This document shows, piece after piece, positions 17,251 through 26,069 of a stretch of DNA of 64,000 nucleotides. The stretch's first letter is position 1; every line of letters starts with the position of its first letter. The stretch is from an uncultured Arenicella sp. (lineage in GTDB: Bacteria; Pseudomonadota; Gammaproteobacteria; Arenicellales; Arenicellaceae). The notes beneath the pieces are model-generated. The model saw only the letters and a list, made by a program, of their open reading frames with translations. It was not told the DNA's origin and did not search any database. Made by a program: the position numbers and the translations under genes. The stretch is from NCBI GenBank assembly GCA_938048185.1, contig CALIVT010000007.1:118963-182962 (forward strand), given 5' to 3'.

Positions 17251-18177
17251 GTGCAGAAAACTCCTCTTACCGCGTTCTTGGCGCCACGGTATTGGCCGAC
17301 ATGGTTTAGCTTGGGCGTATTGCGAGTGATGTCTCTTTTGCCAATGCCATTAATTTCAATGGTCGGGCAATTTGTTGGCCTCTTATTTTATGTCTTGGGT
17401 GTGTCACGCAGGCAGATCGCGTTTAAAAATATCAGTGTTTGCTTTCCCGAGTTATCGGTCGCTGAGCGCAAGAGAATAAATCGCAAACACTTTTTATATG
17501 TCGGTCAGTCAGTGTTCGCGTCACCAATGCATTTCTGGATATCACGTGCGCGCTTCAACCGCAGAGTCACCATTAAAGGTCGTGAACACTATGATGCTGC
17601 GCTGGCCTCCGGACGGAATATTATTGTTCTTGCACCACATTTCTCAGCGTTAGATGTAGCGGGCTATCTATTGGCGCAAGAACGACCTATGTTGTCGATG
17701 TATCAGTACGCCAAGAATGGATTAATTGATGAAGTAGTTAAACGCGGTCGTTGTCGTTACGGTGGGCAGCTTGTAGAGCGTAAAGAGCCGATGCGCAATT
17801 TGATTCGAGCAATTCGTAAAGGCCAGCCGTTTTACTATTTGCCAGACCAAGATGCAGGTCGTAAAGGCGTTTTCGTGCCGTTCTTTCACGAACAAGCCGC
17901 GACCTATTCGGTGCTTGGCAAGTTTGCAAAAATGACTGACGCGCTCGTAATTCCGTGCCGCACCATTGCCAAGCCGTGGGGCCTTGGCTACGAAGTGAGC
18001 CTGGGTGAGCCACTGGAAGATTTTCCACTTGACGATGAACTGCGCGATACCCAAAGAATGAACCGTGAAATCGAAAGCTTAATCCGAGCTCATCCCGAAC
18101 AGTATTTTTGGGTGCACAAGCGTTTTAAGACTCGACCGCCCGACGAAATGTACAATGGTGTTAAATTTTATAAATAA
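17251..18177 (+). CDS. LpxL/HtrB-family lipid A acyltransferase
   Basis: The 308-residue protein belongs to the lauroyl/myristoyl acyltransferase family that adds secondary acyl chains to Kdo2-lipid A at the inner-membrane cytoplasmic face. An N-terminal hydrophobic anchor is followed by IAFKNISVCFPEL and the catalytic HX4D motif in APHFSALD (near 127-134). Next come PFYYLPDQDAGRKGVFVPFF and the C-terminal YFWVHKRFKTRPP. The start is a GTG directly after a 15-base tandem repeat rather than a standard Shine-Dalgarno. Which chain and which acyl donor it uses cannot be told. Confidence 0.9.
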   Translation: MQKTPLTAFLAPRYWPTWFSLGVLRVMSLLPMPLISMVGQFVGLLFYVLGVSRRQIAFKNISVCFPELSVAERKRINRKHFLYVGQSVFASPMHFWISRARFNRRVTIKGREHYDAALASGRNIIVLAPHFSALDVAGYLLAQERPMLSMYQYAKNGLIDEVVKRGRCRYGGQLVERKEPMRNLIRAIRKGQPFYYLPDQDAGRKGVFVPFFHEQAATYSVLGKFAKMTDALVIPCRTIAKPWGLGYEVSLGEPLEDFPLDDELRDTQRMNREIESLIRAHPEQYFWVHKRFKTRPPDEMYNGVKFYK

Positions 18178-18397
18178 ACTTTTATTTCCCTAGGCCTTGG
18201 GGTAATGTCGAACGACACCGCAACCACGCGGGTGTGAAGCGGCTCGTTGTTTTAGGTGATTGAGTCGCTGAGGTCAAATTCAGGTATTGCCGTAACCGAG
18301 ATTGAAGTGTAGTTAACGCTGCAACCTCGGTAATAAATTCGGTAAGAGTTCGACAAACTAAAACTAACCACGACTACCAATTTTTGGGAGATGAGCA

Positions 18398-18739
18398 ATG
18401 AGCAAGCGCGATGATTTGATTGCCAAGTACGCCGGCGATCTAGAGAAGAAGTGTAATATGAAACCTGACATGAAGTTGTTAACCGCGGTAACCATTGGTT
18501 GCGGGCCATCAATTTATAATGCCGATGCTTGCACAGTGTCTGCCGGTGATCCAAAGGAACTAGATCGAGTTAAGAAAAACTTTTTGATTAAGAAGTTGGG
18601 CTTAAAAGATTCTCCAAAATTAGACGAAGGTATTCAAGCTGTAATTGACACCTATGGTCGCTCAAATCGAAATAAATACCGTGCGGTCGTTTACTACATG
18701 CTGACCAAGCATTTCAAAAAGAGTTCAGTTTATAAGTGA
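18398..18739 (+). CDS. DUF2853 family protein
   Basis: The 113-residue soluble protein matches the DUF2853 family: MSKRDDLIAKYAGDL, GCGPSIYNADACTVS and a Lys-rich RVKKNFLIKKLGLKD, ending in a predicted helical segment. Function unknown. A GGGAG ribosome-binding site precedes the ATG. It is followed by an intrinsic terminator and has its own upstream gap of about 220 bases, so it is likely monocistronic. Confidence 0.85.
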   Translation: MSKRDDLIAKYAGDLEKKCNMKPDMKLLTAVTIGCGPSIYNADACTVSAGDPKELDRVKKNFLIKKLGLKDSPKLDEGIQAVIDTYGRSNRNKYRAVVYYMLTKHFKKSSVYK

Positions 18740-18778
18740 GTTTAAACTGAACTATTAGTTGAACTATTAGTTTCTTAG

Positions 18779-18804
18779 AAAAAGTCGCAATTGCGGCTTT
18801 TTTT
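18779..18804 (+). terminator. Intrinsic terminator after the DUF2853 gene
   Basis: AAAAGTCGC and GCGGCTTTT pair (one T-G wobble) around AATT, followed by a T run. It lies between two convergent genes and could serve both strands. Confidence 0.8.
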
Positions 18805-18893
18805 ATGTCTGTCGTGGATACCGATAGCGCGACCATGTAACCACCCTGCGCGCGCTGTAATTCGAGTCTTAGTGATCTATATTTATGGTCAAA

Positions 18894-20345
18894 TTAGTCG
18901 CGCCAAAACGTAGTAGTGAAAAGCACTAACAAAGTAAACAACTCTAAGCGGCCCAACAACATAGCAAACGCCAAAATCCATTTCGCGGTATCGTTAATGT
19001 TGGCATAGTTGTTGGCAACCTCAGCCAAGCCGGGGCCGAGATTATTCAGGCAGGCTGCAGCGGCAGAGAAGGCGGTTATCCAATCGAGTCCGACAGCGCT
19101 GAGCGCAAAGCCGGTGAGCGCAAATGACAATATATACATCGAGAAAAAAGCAGTCACTGTATTAATGACTTTTTCGCTTATTACTTGTCCGCCGGTTTTG
19201 ATTGAGAGCACCGCATTTGGATGAACTAAACGCACAATTTCTTTGCGGCCTTGTTTGTACATAAGCTGAATGCGCATCACTTTAATGCCTCCGGCCGTTG
19301 AGCCTGCGCAGCCTCCCATAAAGCTAAAAAGTATAAGTAAGACTGGCAGCGCGCCAGGCCACCATGCAAACCCGCTTGAGGTAAAACCTGTGGTGGTTAT
19401 TACTGATACGAGGTGAAATAGCCCCTGGCGCACCGCCAGCGCATTCGAAGCGTAGATACTTTGACTGATCAACAAACCAACCACTAAGATCGCGACCAAG
19501 AAAATGATACTCAAGAAAAATCGGTATTCGCTATCACGGAGATAAGGTTTAATCGAACGGTTGCGCCATGCGAGAAAATGTAGGGAGAAATTGGCAGAGG
19601 CGATTAACATAAACACGATCGCTACAATTTCAATGGCGGCACTGTTGAAGTGCCCCAAGCTGGAATCGTGCGTTGAGAAACCGCCAATCGCAACGGTGGA
19701 AAACGCGTGACCGATCGCGTCAAACAAATTCATACCGGCGAGCAAATAGGCCAGCATACAAATGACGGTTAGGCCGAGATAGATATACCAAAGCGCCTTA
19801 GCACTTTCCGTGATGCGCGGTGTTAGTTTGCTGTCCTTCATGGGGCCCGGCGTTTCCGCGCGGTAGAGCTGCATGCCGCCGACGCCAAGCATCGGCATGA
19901 TGGCGACTGCTAATACAACAATACCCATGCCGCCGAGCCACTGGAGTTGTTGCCGGTAATAAAGAATTGATCTCGGCAGCGAATCTAGATTGGTGAGAAT
20001 TGTGCCGCCGGTGGTAGTAAGGCCCGACATTGATTCGAAAAACGCATCGGTTACGCTCAGCGAGTAATTACTGGAAAAAATAAACGGTAGCGCACCGAAA
20101 GTGGCCAAAACGGTCCAAAACAATACGACGACCAAAAAACCATCGCGGTAGCGCAAGTCACGCTGGCTCTTGCGCACCGGAGCCCACATGAGCAAACCAG
20201 TCAGCAAAGTGACGGAGAACGAGATCATGAATGGGAAACTATTACCGTCTGCATAGAGCAGAGATACCATTAATGGCGTTAAGTGGGTAACGCTGAAAAT
20301 AATCAGCAATACACCCAATATTTTTAGAACCGTTTGATAGTGCAT
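18894..20345 (-). CDS. trkH: Trk potassium uptake channel subunit TrkH
   Basis: The 483-residue integral membrane protein has the repeated pore architecture of TrkH/KtrB. Selectivity-type segments include ESMSGLTTTGGT, FSTVAIGGFSTHD, ITTTGFTSSGF and ACLNNLGPGL. It conducts K+ under control of the cytosolic TrkA gating ring encoded 28 bases upstream. It is the last gene of the minus-strand def to trkH series. Confidence 0.95.
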   Translation of the reverse strand: MHYQTVLKILGVLLIIFSVTHLTPLMVSLLYADGNSFPFMISFSVTLLTGLLMWAPVRKSQRDLRYRDGFLVVVLFWTVLATFGALPFIFSSNYSLSVTDAFFESMSGLTTTGGTILTNLDSLPRSILYYRQQLQWLGGMGIVVLAVAIMPMLGVGGMQLYRAETPGPMKDSKLTPRITESAKALWYIYLGLTVICMLAYLLAGMNLFDAIGHAFSTVAIGGFSTHDSSLGHFNSAAIEIVAIVFMLIASANFSLHFLAWRNRSIKPYLRDSEYRFFLSIIFLVAILVVGLLISQSIYASNALAVRQGLFHLVSVITTTGFTSSGFAWWPGALPVLLILFSFMGGCAGSTAGGIKVMRIQLMYKQGRKEIVRLVHPNAVLSIKTGGQVISEKVINTVTAFFSMYILSFALTGFALSAVGLDWITAFSAAAACLNNLGPGLAEVANNYANINDTAKWILAFAMLLGRLELFTLLVLFTTTFWRD

Positions 20346-20373
20346 TGCTCAGTAGGCTTTGATATATCCGGCG

Positions 20374-21753
20374 CTAGATAAACGTCACGGCAACTTGGAA
20401 AAGCGCTTCTACGTCGGCGATGCATGACTTGTTGTCCATGAAAATAATGACGTGGTCTTCCGGTTCGATGACCGTTTCTGCGTTAGGGATGATTACTTTT
20501 TCGCTGCGAACAATTGCGCCAACGCCAGTGCCGGACGGAAAGGGTATTTCTCGCACACCTCTGCCGATTACCTTTGATGAGTCAGCGTCACCATGCGCGA
20601 TGGCTTCTATGGCTTCTGCACGCCCACGTCGTAATGAGTGAACGGCAACCACATCACCGCGTCGAATGTGCGCCAGTACGCTGCCAATAGTAGCGATACG
20701 CGGAGAGATAATCACGTCGATGTCGCGGTGCTCTAGGTGTTCGACATAGGCTGGCTTGTTGACTAAGGCCATCACTCGTTTCGCGCCCAGCTGTTTGGCT
20801 AAATTAGCCGACAGAATATTGATTTCGTCTTTTTCAGTGACGGCGCAAAATACGTCGGCCGCTTCAATGTTTTCTTGCAGTAATAGGCTCGCGTCGGCCG
20901 CATCGCCCTTAAGAACAATAGTGTTGTCAACAGACTCGGCAATCTTTTCGGCGCGCTTGGAATTAAATTCGATGAGTTTTACGCTGTAGCCTTTACGGTC
21001 AAGCTCGCGCGCGAGATTTAAGCCGATGTTGCCGCCCCCCGCGATAAAAATGCGCTTAGTCTTATCGCTTGTACCGCGCATCTCCTTCATTACTTGTCGT
21101 ATATGTTCGCGGGCTGCAACAAAAAAGACTTCGTCATTGGTCTTGATGATGGTGTCGGATTTCGGCGTTATGGTCACACCATCGCGATAGATCGCGGCAA
21201 CCCGGGTCTCAATGCCGGGCATATGTTCTTTAAGTTCTTCCAGCGGGCAGTCTATTAGCGCTCCGCCAGCCACCGCCTTGACACCAACCAATTGCACCAG
21301 GCCATCGGCAAAGTCCAAGACTTGTAGTGCGCCTGGAAATTCGATCAAGCGCGTTATGTGGTCGCGAACGATTTTTTCGGGCGAGATAACCACATCAACT
21401 TTAAAACCGGTTTCGGAGTTAAACAATTCAGGGTTGGTTAGATATTCTTTGGAGCGCAGACGTGCAATCTTAGTCGGGGTAGAGAAGAACGTTTCCGCGA
21501 TCTGACAGGCCACAAGGTTGACTTGGTCATTATTGGTCACGGCTAAGATTAATGACGCGTCTTCGGCCCCCGCGACCCTAAGTACCGACGGGTGCGCAGC
21601 ACTGCCCGCAACCGTGCGGATATCCAAACGATTTTGCAGTTGCAATAAAATAGCCTTGTCCACATCAACGATAGTCACGTCGTTCTCTTCGCCAACCAGA
21701 ACCTCGGCGATCGAAACTCCAACTTGGCTTGCGCCTAGAATAAGTATTTTCAT
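20374..21753 (-). CDS. trkA: Trk potassium uptake regulatory subunit TrkA
   Basis: The 459-residue protein contains two tandem RCK units. The first begins MKILILGASQVGVS with a Rossmann glycine-rich loop and a TrkA-C domain near 140-220. The second begins RIFIAGGGNIGLNLA near 233 and ends with another TrkA-C domain. It binds NAD(H)/ATP and gates TrkH. It sits between ntrX and trkH, an order found in several gammaproteobacteria. Confidence 0.96.
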   Translation of the reverse strand: MKILILGASQVGVSIAEVLVGEENDVTIVDVDKAILLQLQNRLDIRTVAGSAAHPSVLRVAGAEDASLILAVTNNDQVNLVACQIAETFFSTPTKIARLRSKEYLTNPELFNSETGFKVDVVISPEKIVRDHITRLIEFPGALQVLDFADGLVQLVGVKAVAGGALIDCPLEELKEHMPGIETRVAAIYRDGVTITPKSDTIIKTNDEVFFVAAREHIRQVMKEMRGTSDKTKRIFIAGGGNIGLNLARELDRKGYSVKLIEFNSKRAEKIAESVDNTIVLKGDAADASLLLQENIEAADVFCAVTEKDEINILSANLAKQLGAKRVMALVNKPAYVEHLEHRDIDVIISPRIATIGSVLAHIRRGDVVAVHSLRRGRAEAIEAIAHGDADSSKVIGRGVREIPFPSGTGVGAIVRSEKVIIPNAETVIEPEDHVIIFMDNKSCIADVEALFQVAVTFI

Positions 21754-21812
21754 GAGACTGGTCTGTTGCTTACTTGCTAATTAGTTGCTTAACTTGAGTT
21801 GCTTAGCACCCG

Positions 21813-23219
21813 TTACTTAGCATCGCGGGCGTTGATATCAAGATTCTTTAGCTTGCGATACAAGTGTGTTCTCTCTAGACCTACTTTTTTTGCTAGCCGA
21901 CTCACGTTACCCTCTACGTTCGCCAAATGATGGGTGAGATACGCGCGCTCGAATTCTTCTTTAGCTGTGCGCATATCGCTGGCAAAATATTCGGGTAAGC
22001 TTGACGACTTTTTGTGCATATCGACATCGCCACCAAGCGCAACATTTACTTTGTCGCTATTAATCTCTTGGCCACTATTGAGTACCACTAAACGTTGTAA
22101 AACGTTTTGCAGCTGGCGCACATTGCCAGGCCACTTATAGGTTTTTAATAGCGCGAGTGCGTCGTCGGTGATTGACGGTGTTTCTAGCTGATTCTTGGTT
22201 GCGATATCTTCAACAAATAAGGTGATCAGCTCCGGCAAGTCTTGGCGCCGTTCTCTAAGCGACGGAACCTGAATCGGGATCACATTGAGCCGATAATACA
22301 AGTCTTCACTGAAGGCGTCTTCATTGACGGCTTTTTGCGGATTACCACTTGTGGTTACGATAACTCGCACATCTAATTCGATGTATTCATTGCCACCGAG
22401 ACGCAAAAACTGACGTTCTTGCAAAGCGCTTAGAAGTTTGTTTTGAGTTTCTAAATTTAGCCCCAGCACTTCGTTAATAAACAGCGTGCCCCCTTTCGCT
22501 TCTTCAAAGCGACCTAGTACCACTTTACCATCAACCTCACTCCCAAAGAGCGCTTGCGCGACCCCATCAGATGGCATGGCGGCGAGGTTTAGTTCGACAA
22601 ACGCTGCGTTTGCTCGAGGGCTATTCTCGTGTACTTTTTGCGCGACCAGCCGCTTGCCCGTGCCTGATTCTCCGGTGATAAAAACCCAGCTATCAGTAGG
22701 GCCGAGGAGTTGTATGTGGCGTAATAACTCGCGACTGGCGTCACTGTTCGAAATCATTGGCGAATGATTTTGTAAGCGCGACTTTAAGCGCTTATTTTCT
22801 TCGCGCAGTGACGCGTTTTCTAAACCACGCTCAACACTCAAGAGTAATTTGCCAGTTGACAGTGGCTTCTCTAGAAAATCGTAGGCACCTAGCTTGACGG
22901 CCTCAACTGCGTTTTCTACAGTGCCGTGGCCTGAAATCATGACCACCGGGGTGTCGCCGAGTGTTTGACTCTCAACCCAACTCTTGAGGACGGAAATGCC
23001 GTCTTCTTTGGGCATCCAAATGTCAAGTAATACCAGGTTGGGTTGGTCTTCTCTAAAGCGCAGGCGGGCTTGATCTGCATTTTCAGCGACGCTTACAGAA
23101 TAGCCTTCGTCTTGCAAAATATCTTGCAGAATCTGACGAATATCAGGCTCGTCGTCGACGACTAATATGTGTTGCCGATCGGGCGTGTTTGATCCGGTAT
23201 TAGAGGTGTTTTGAGACAT
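21813..23219 (-). CDS. ntrX: NtrX-type response regulator with AAA+ and Fis-like HTH domains
   Basis: The 468-residue protein has a receiver domain (acidic pocket DDE at 22-24, phosphoacceptor Asp66, switch MISGHG, Lys in LEKP). A sigma-54-activator-type AAA+ domain with Walker A GESGTGK and a C-terminal Fis-type helix-turn-helix (LAKKVGLERTHLYRKLKNL) follow. Two departures are directly visible. The GAFTGA loop that contacts sigma-54 is missing after LFGSE, and the Walker B segment reads LFINEV, with Asn249 where Asp is usual. It forms a pair with NtrY upstream. Regulation of nitrogen or redox genes is known for family members; here it is inferred only. It may act at sigma-70 promoters. Confidence 0.92.
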   Translation of the reverse strand: MSQNTSNTGSNTPDRQHILVVDDEPDIRQILQDILQDEGYSVSVAENADQARLRFREDQPNLVLLDIWMPKEDGISVLKSWVESQTLGDTPVVMISGHGTVENAVEAVKLGAYDFLEKPLSTGKLLLSVERGLENASLREENKRLKSRLQNHSPMISNSDASRELLRHIQLLGPTDSWVFITGESGTGKRLVAQKVHENSPRANAAFVELNLAAMPSDGVAQALFGSEVDGKVVLGRFEEAKGGTLFINEVLGLNLETQNKLLSALQERQFLRLGGNEYIELDVRVIVTTSGNPQKAVNEDAFSEDLYYRLNVIPIQVPSLRERRQDLPELITLFVEDIATKNQLETPSITDDALALLKTYKWPGNVRQLQNVLQRLVVLNSGQEINSDKVNVALGGDVDMHKKSSSLPEYFASDMRTAKEEFERAYLTHHLANVEGNVSRLAKKVGLERTHLYRKLKNLDINARDAK

Positions 23220-23248
23220 GCCGAGAGTAGAAGTGTGGTGATGTCCGT

Positions 23249-25528
23249 TTAGATGAGTTTTTCGCTGTCGCCAGCGTCGTTCGAATGTAAACTATTTTGC
23301 GCGCGATTACCACGATAGGTTTGCATCGCGTTGATCGGTAGGCGCAGGTGCATTGCCGTGCCCCCAAGGTCACCATCGCGCGTCCAAACCGACCCGCTGT
23401 GTTCCTCGACGATACGTTTTACGATCGCCAAACCCAGGCCCGACCCCTTCGCTTTAGAGCTCACGTAGGGGTCAAACAGCGAGTTACGAATGTCACTTGG
23501 AATACCCGAACCGTTATCTTCGACAACCAGATCGATGTACTGCCCAGTAACCTTGGCAGCAAGGTAGGTCCTGATCGTTAATTTGGGTAGTTCGACATTT
23601 TCGAGCGCGTGGTTGGCATTGATAACCAGGTTGTTCAGAACTTGGCGCAAGGCTGACGCGTTGGCCTTGATGTCGGGCAGTCTTGTATCTAATTGCAGGT
23701 CGACCTCTATTTTTTGTAAATTAGAGACATGCAGTTCAATGACGTCGCGCACCAGTTGGTTTATGTTAAGTGGCGCTAACTTAGCTCTTACCGGTTGCGC
23801 ATAGCTCGAGAATGCGTTGACCATTTCTTTCATTGATTCAACTTGTTGAACAATTGTGCGTGTGCTGCGGTCAAGGGTTTCAAGTAATTCACCATCTACC
23901 TGGTCTTGGAATTTCTTTTTAATTCTCTCGGCAGACAGTTGAATCGGCGTTAGCGGGTTTTTGATTTCGTGTGCAAGCCGTCTTGCAACTTCGCCCCACG
24001 CGGCATCGCGTTGTGCTTGAATCAAGTTTGTGACGTCGTCAAATACCACAACATAGGTCTCGAGTGGCGTGGCGGATAAATCTTCGGATGAAAATAGGTC
24101 GTTACTTCGATGTAAGAGAGTGCCACGAATAATCAACATTTGACGCCCGTGTTCGCCGAGTAATGTTATTTCTTCTTGCCAGGTTGCCTGTGTCGATTTT
24201 ATGCCCGCGTCCAACAGCTCAAAGAACTGCTTGGCATGATGGTCTTGTCGCGCTAGTTGCTCGGTCGACTGTCCCACTAAGGAGTCTCGGCTTAGGCCCA
24301 AAATATCGGTGGCCGCGCTGTTACAAATTTGCAGTCGATGGTCCTGATTAAACGAGAATACTCCTGATGAAAGGTTGGTGAGTACCGCTTCTAAGTAGCC
24401 TTTTTGCTGCTCGGTTTCTGTCTGACTGGCAAGGGCCGCTAGTTGCGCGTCCTTAATCTTGTTGCTCATGTTATTGAACGAGCGAGTTAAGATCCCCAGT
24501 TCGTCGGAGCTAGTGATCGGGAGGTGTGAGCCATAATCACCTTCCGCAATTTTTTGTGTGCCAGCGGCCAAGTTTGAAATTGGTGCTACCATGCGGCGCG
24601 ATAAGTACACCGCGGTTAGAATAGAAAACAGTAAGCTGGCGAGGGAAATCAAACTCAAGGTCACAATTAAACTGAATTTTAACGGGCCTCTAGCAAACAC
24701 CATTTGTGCGTACTGATTGCTGGCGGTTTCAACACTGCTCGCTAAAGTGGCATAGCGCAGCGGTAGAACTTTAATCGCTTGTAAGCCGTAAAACTCACGG
24801 CCTAGCTCGTTGACTCGAATCGGCGCGACCACTCTAAATTGTTGCATCGTCTGAGATATCGGCTCGATCAATGCATAGGTTTGGTTCAGTCGTAACTCGG
24901 TAAATACTTCATCACCGGGCGTATCAGGCAAAATGGTGGCTTCGTCGATGCTCGAAAAGGCAAGGACTCGGCCGTCGTCGGTGTACAGTGATAATTCAGA
25001 GTAACCTTCAAGCTCGCGAATTTCGTCCAAGGTTCTTAGCAATTCACTTGATGGTACATTTTGGCGCAGATTTTTGGCGTAATCCTCTACGTCGGAAATA
25101 ATTTCTTCTTTGATGCCTTCAAGTGCACTTTTACTCAAAAGCAGAGAGTCTTTTACGGTTTGCTCAATTCGCACGTCAAACCAAGTGTCCACGCCTTTGT
25201 TTAAGAATTGAATCGAGAAAAAATAAATCAAAGAAAACGGGATAATGGTCAGGAAGAAAAAAATTACAACGATTTTCGCTGTCAATTTCGACCCAATTTC
25301 ATTGCGGCGGTATTGCACGAATAAGCTGTAGACGTTCGAAATTAGAAAGAACACCAGCACGCCAATTCCCGCGCTACCGAGCAGAGTTATCCAAAACTGC
25401 AGTTCGCCAGAAGCATCGTCATTGAGCGAGCGCGCTATCAAAAAGCACAAGGTAAATAGCATGACCGCGCAGACACCGATTACCGGCCCGGGTGAAGATA
25501 TTCGTTTAACTAACGCGCGGATTTCCAT
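23249..25528 (-). CDS. ntrY: NtrY-type membrane sensor histidine kinase
   Basis: From ATG 25528 the product has 759 residues. Three or so N-terminal transmembrane helices precede a large periplasmic sensor region and another helix. The cytoplasmic part has HAMP (MVAPISNLAAGTQKIAEGDY), PAS, HisKA with the phosphorylated His in RRLAHEIKNPLTPIQLS, and HATPase_c with NNLVINANHALEN, VEDNGSGIP and GSGLGLAIVK. It is the partner of ntrX, 29 bases downstream. An in-frame GTG at 25555 gives nine extra residues; either start overlaps the upstream DUF4390 gene, pointing to coupled translation. Confidence 0.93.
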   Translation of the reverse strand: MEIRALVKRISSPGPVIGVCAVMLFTLCFLIARSLNDDASGELQFWITLLGSAGIGVLVFFLISNVYSLFVQYRRNEIGSKLTAKIVVIFFFLTIIPFSLIYFFSIQFLNKGVDTWFDVRIEQTVKDSLLLSKSALEGIKEEIISDVEDYAKNLRQNVPSSELLRTLDEIRELEGYSELSLYTDDGRVLAFSSIDEATILPDTPGDEVFTELRLNQTYALIEPISQTMQQFRVVAPIRVNELGREFYGLQAIKVLPLRYATLASSVETASNQYAQMVFARGPLKFSLIVTLSLISLASLLFSILTAVYLSRRMVAPISNLAAGTQKIAEGDYGSHLPITSSDELGILTRSFNNMSNKIKDAQLAALASQTETEQQKGYLEAVLTNLSSGVFSFNQDHRLQICNSAATDILGLSRDSLVGQSTEQLARQDHHAKQFFELLDAGIKSTQATWQEEITLLGEHGRQMLIIRGTLLHRSNDLFSSEDLSATPLETYVVVFDDVTNLIQAQRDAAWGEVARRLAHEIKNPLTPIQLSAERIKKKFQDQVDGELLETLDRSTRTIVQQVESMKEMVNAFSSYAQPVRAKLAPLNINQLVRDVIELHVSNLQKIEVDLQLDTRLPDIKANASALRQVLNNLVINANHALENVELPKLTIRTYLAAKVTGQYIDLVVEDNGSGIPSDIRNSLFDPYVSSKAKGSGLGLAIVKRIVEEHSGSVWTRDGDLGGTAMHLRLPINAMQTYRGNRAQNSLHSNDAGDSEKLI

Positions 25529-26022
25529 GAGGTCCAGCCGGAATCTAAATCCCACTCTTTCGTGATAAAGGCGCTTAAGCGTAAAGGCCCAGGCAGTTCG
25601 GTTTTACTCAAGCGAAGGCGCATTGCGTGAGGGTCGTCGCTGTGCTCATCTTGAACATGATACTCCAAAAATAAATCCATGGATCGCTTTGCTATATAGC
25701 TCATGCTTTCGTATTTTGAGCTAAAAATTCGCGGTGCGAGCCGCCCTTTGTGCTGCACCAAATACCGATTGGACAGCGCGTGCCGGGTGACTACAAATCG
25801 ATGGCTTTTTACTTGCTCGGCCCAGGTGAAGAACAGGAAACGGTCAATATGCGCAAATTCGCATTCGAAAGTCAGTGAAATGCCGCCATCAATCGCATCT
25901 TCTACTTCTTTCGCTAGGATGATTTTTATGCCGTTTTCGTCGTGGCTGATGCCATAAGCAAACGCAGCATTAGGCGTTATGAAATAAAATAGGAACAATG
26001 CGCTCAGCATGATACGGGGCAT
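25510..26022 (-). CDS. DUF4390 family exported protein
   Basis: From ATG 26022 the product has 170 residues and starts MPRIMLSALFLFYF with a signal peptide ending near NAAFA. The mature part matches DUF4390: FECEFAHIDRFLFFTWAEQ, then QHKGRLAPRIFSSKYES and the C-terminal ITKEWDLDSGWTSW. Family function is unknown, but its conserved place directly before ntrY suggests a link with sensing at the envelope. The frame stays open up to a TTG at 26097 that overlaps rsmB; that longer form has a 25-residue leader and seems less likely. Its end overlaps the ntrY start by 19 bases. Confidence 0.8.
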   Translation of the reverse strand: MPRIMLSALFLFYFITPNAAFAYGISHDENGIKIILAKEVEDAIDGGISLTFECEFAHIDRFLFFTWAEQVKSHRFVVTRHALSNRYLVQHKGRLAPRIFSSKYESMSYIAKRSMDLFLEYHVQDEHSDDPHAMRLRLSKTELPGPLRLSAFITKEWDLDSGWTSWKSAR

Positions 26023-26069
26023 CGCCAACGTGTTTACGGTCGCCGTGGCTATCGCTTTGGAGGTCAACC

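Noticed and set aside
21813..23219. Assignment as NtrC
   Set aside because: The adjacent large membrane kinase is NtrY-like and the GAFTGA loop is absent, so NtrX is the better call.
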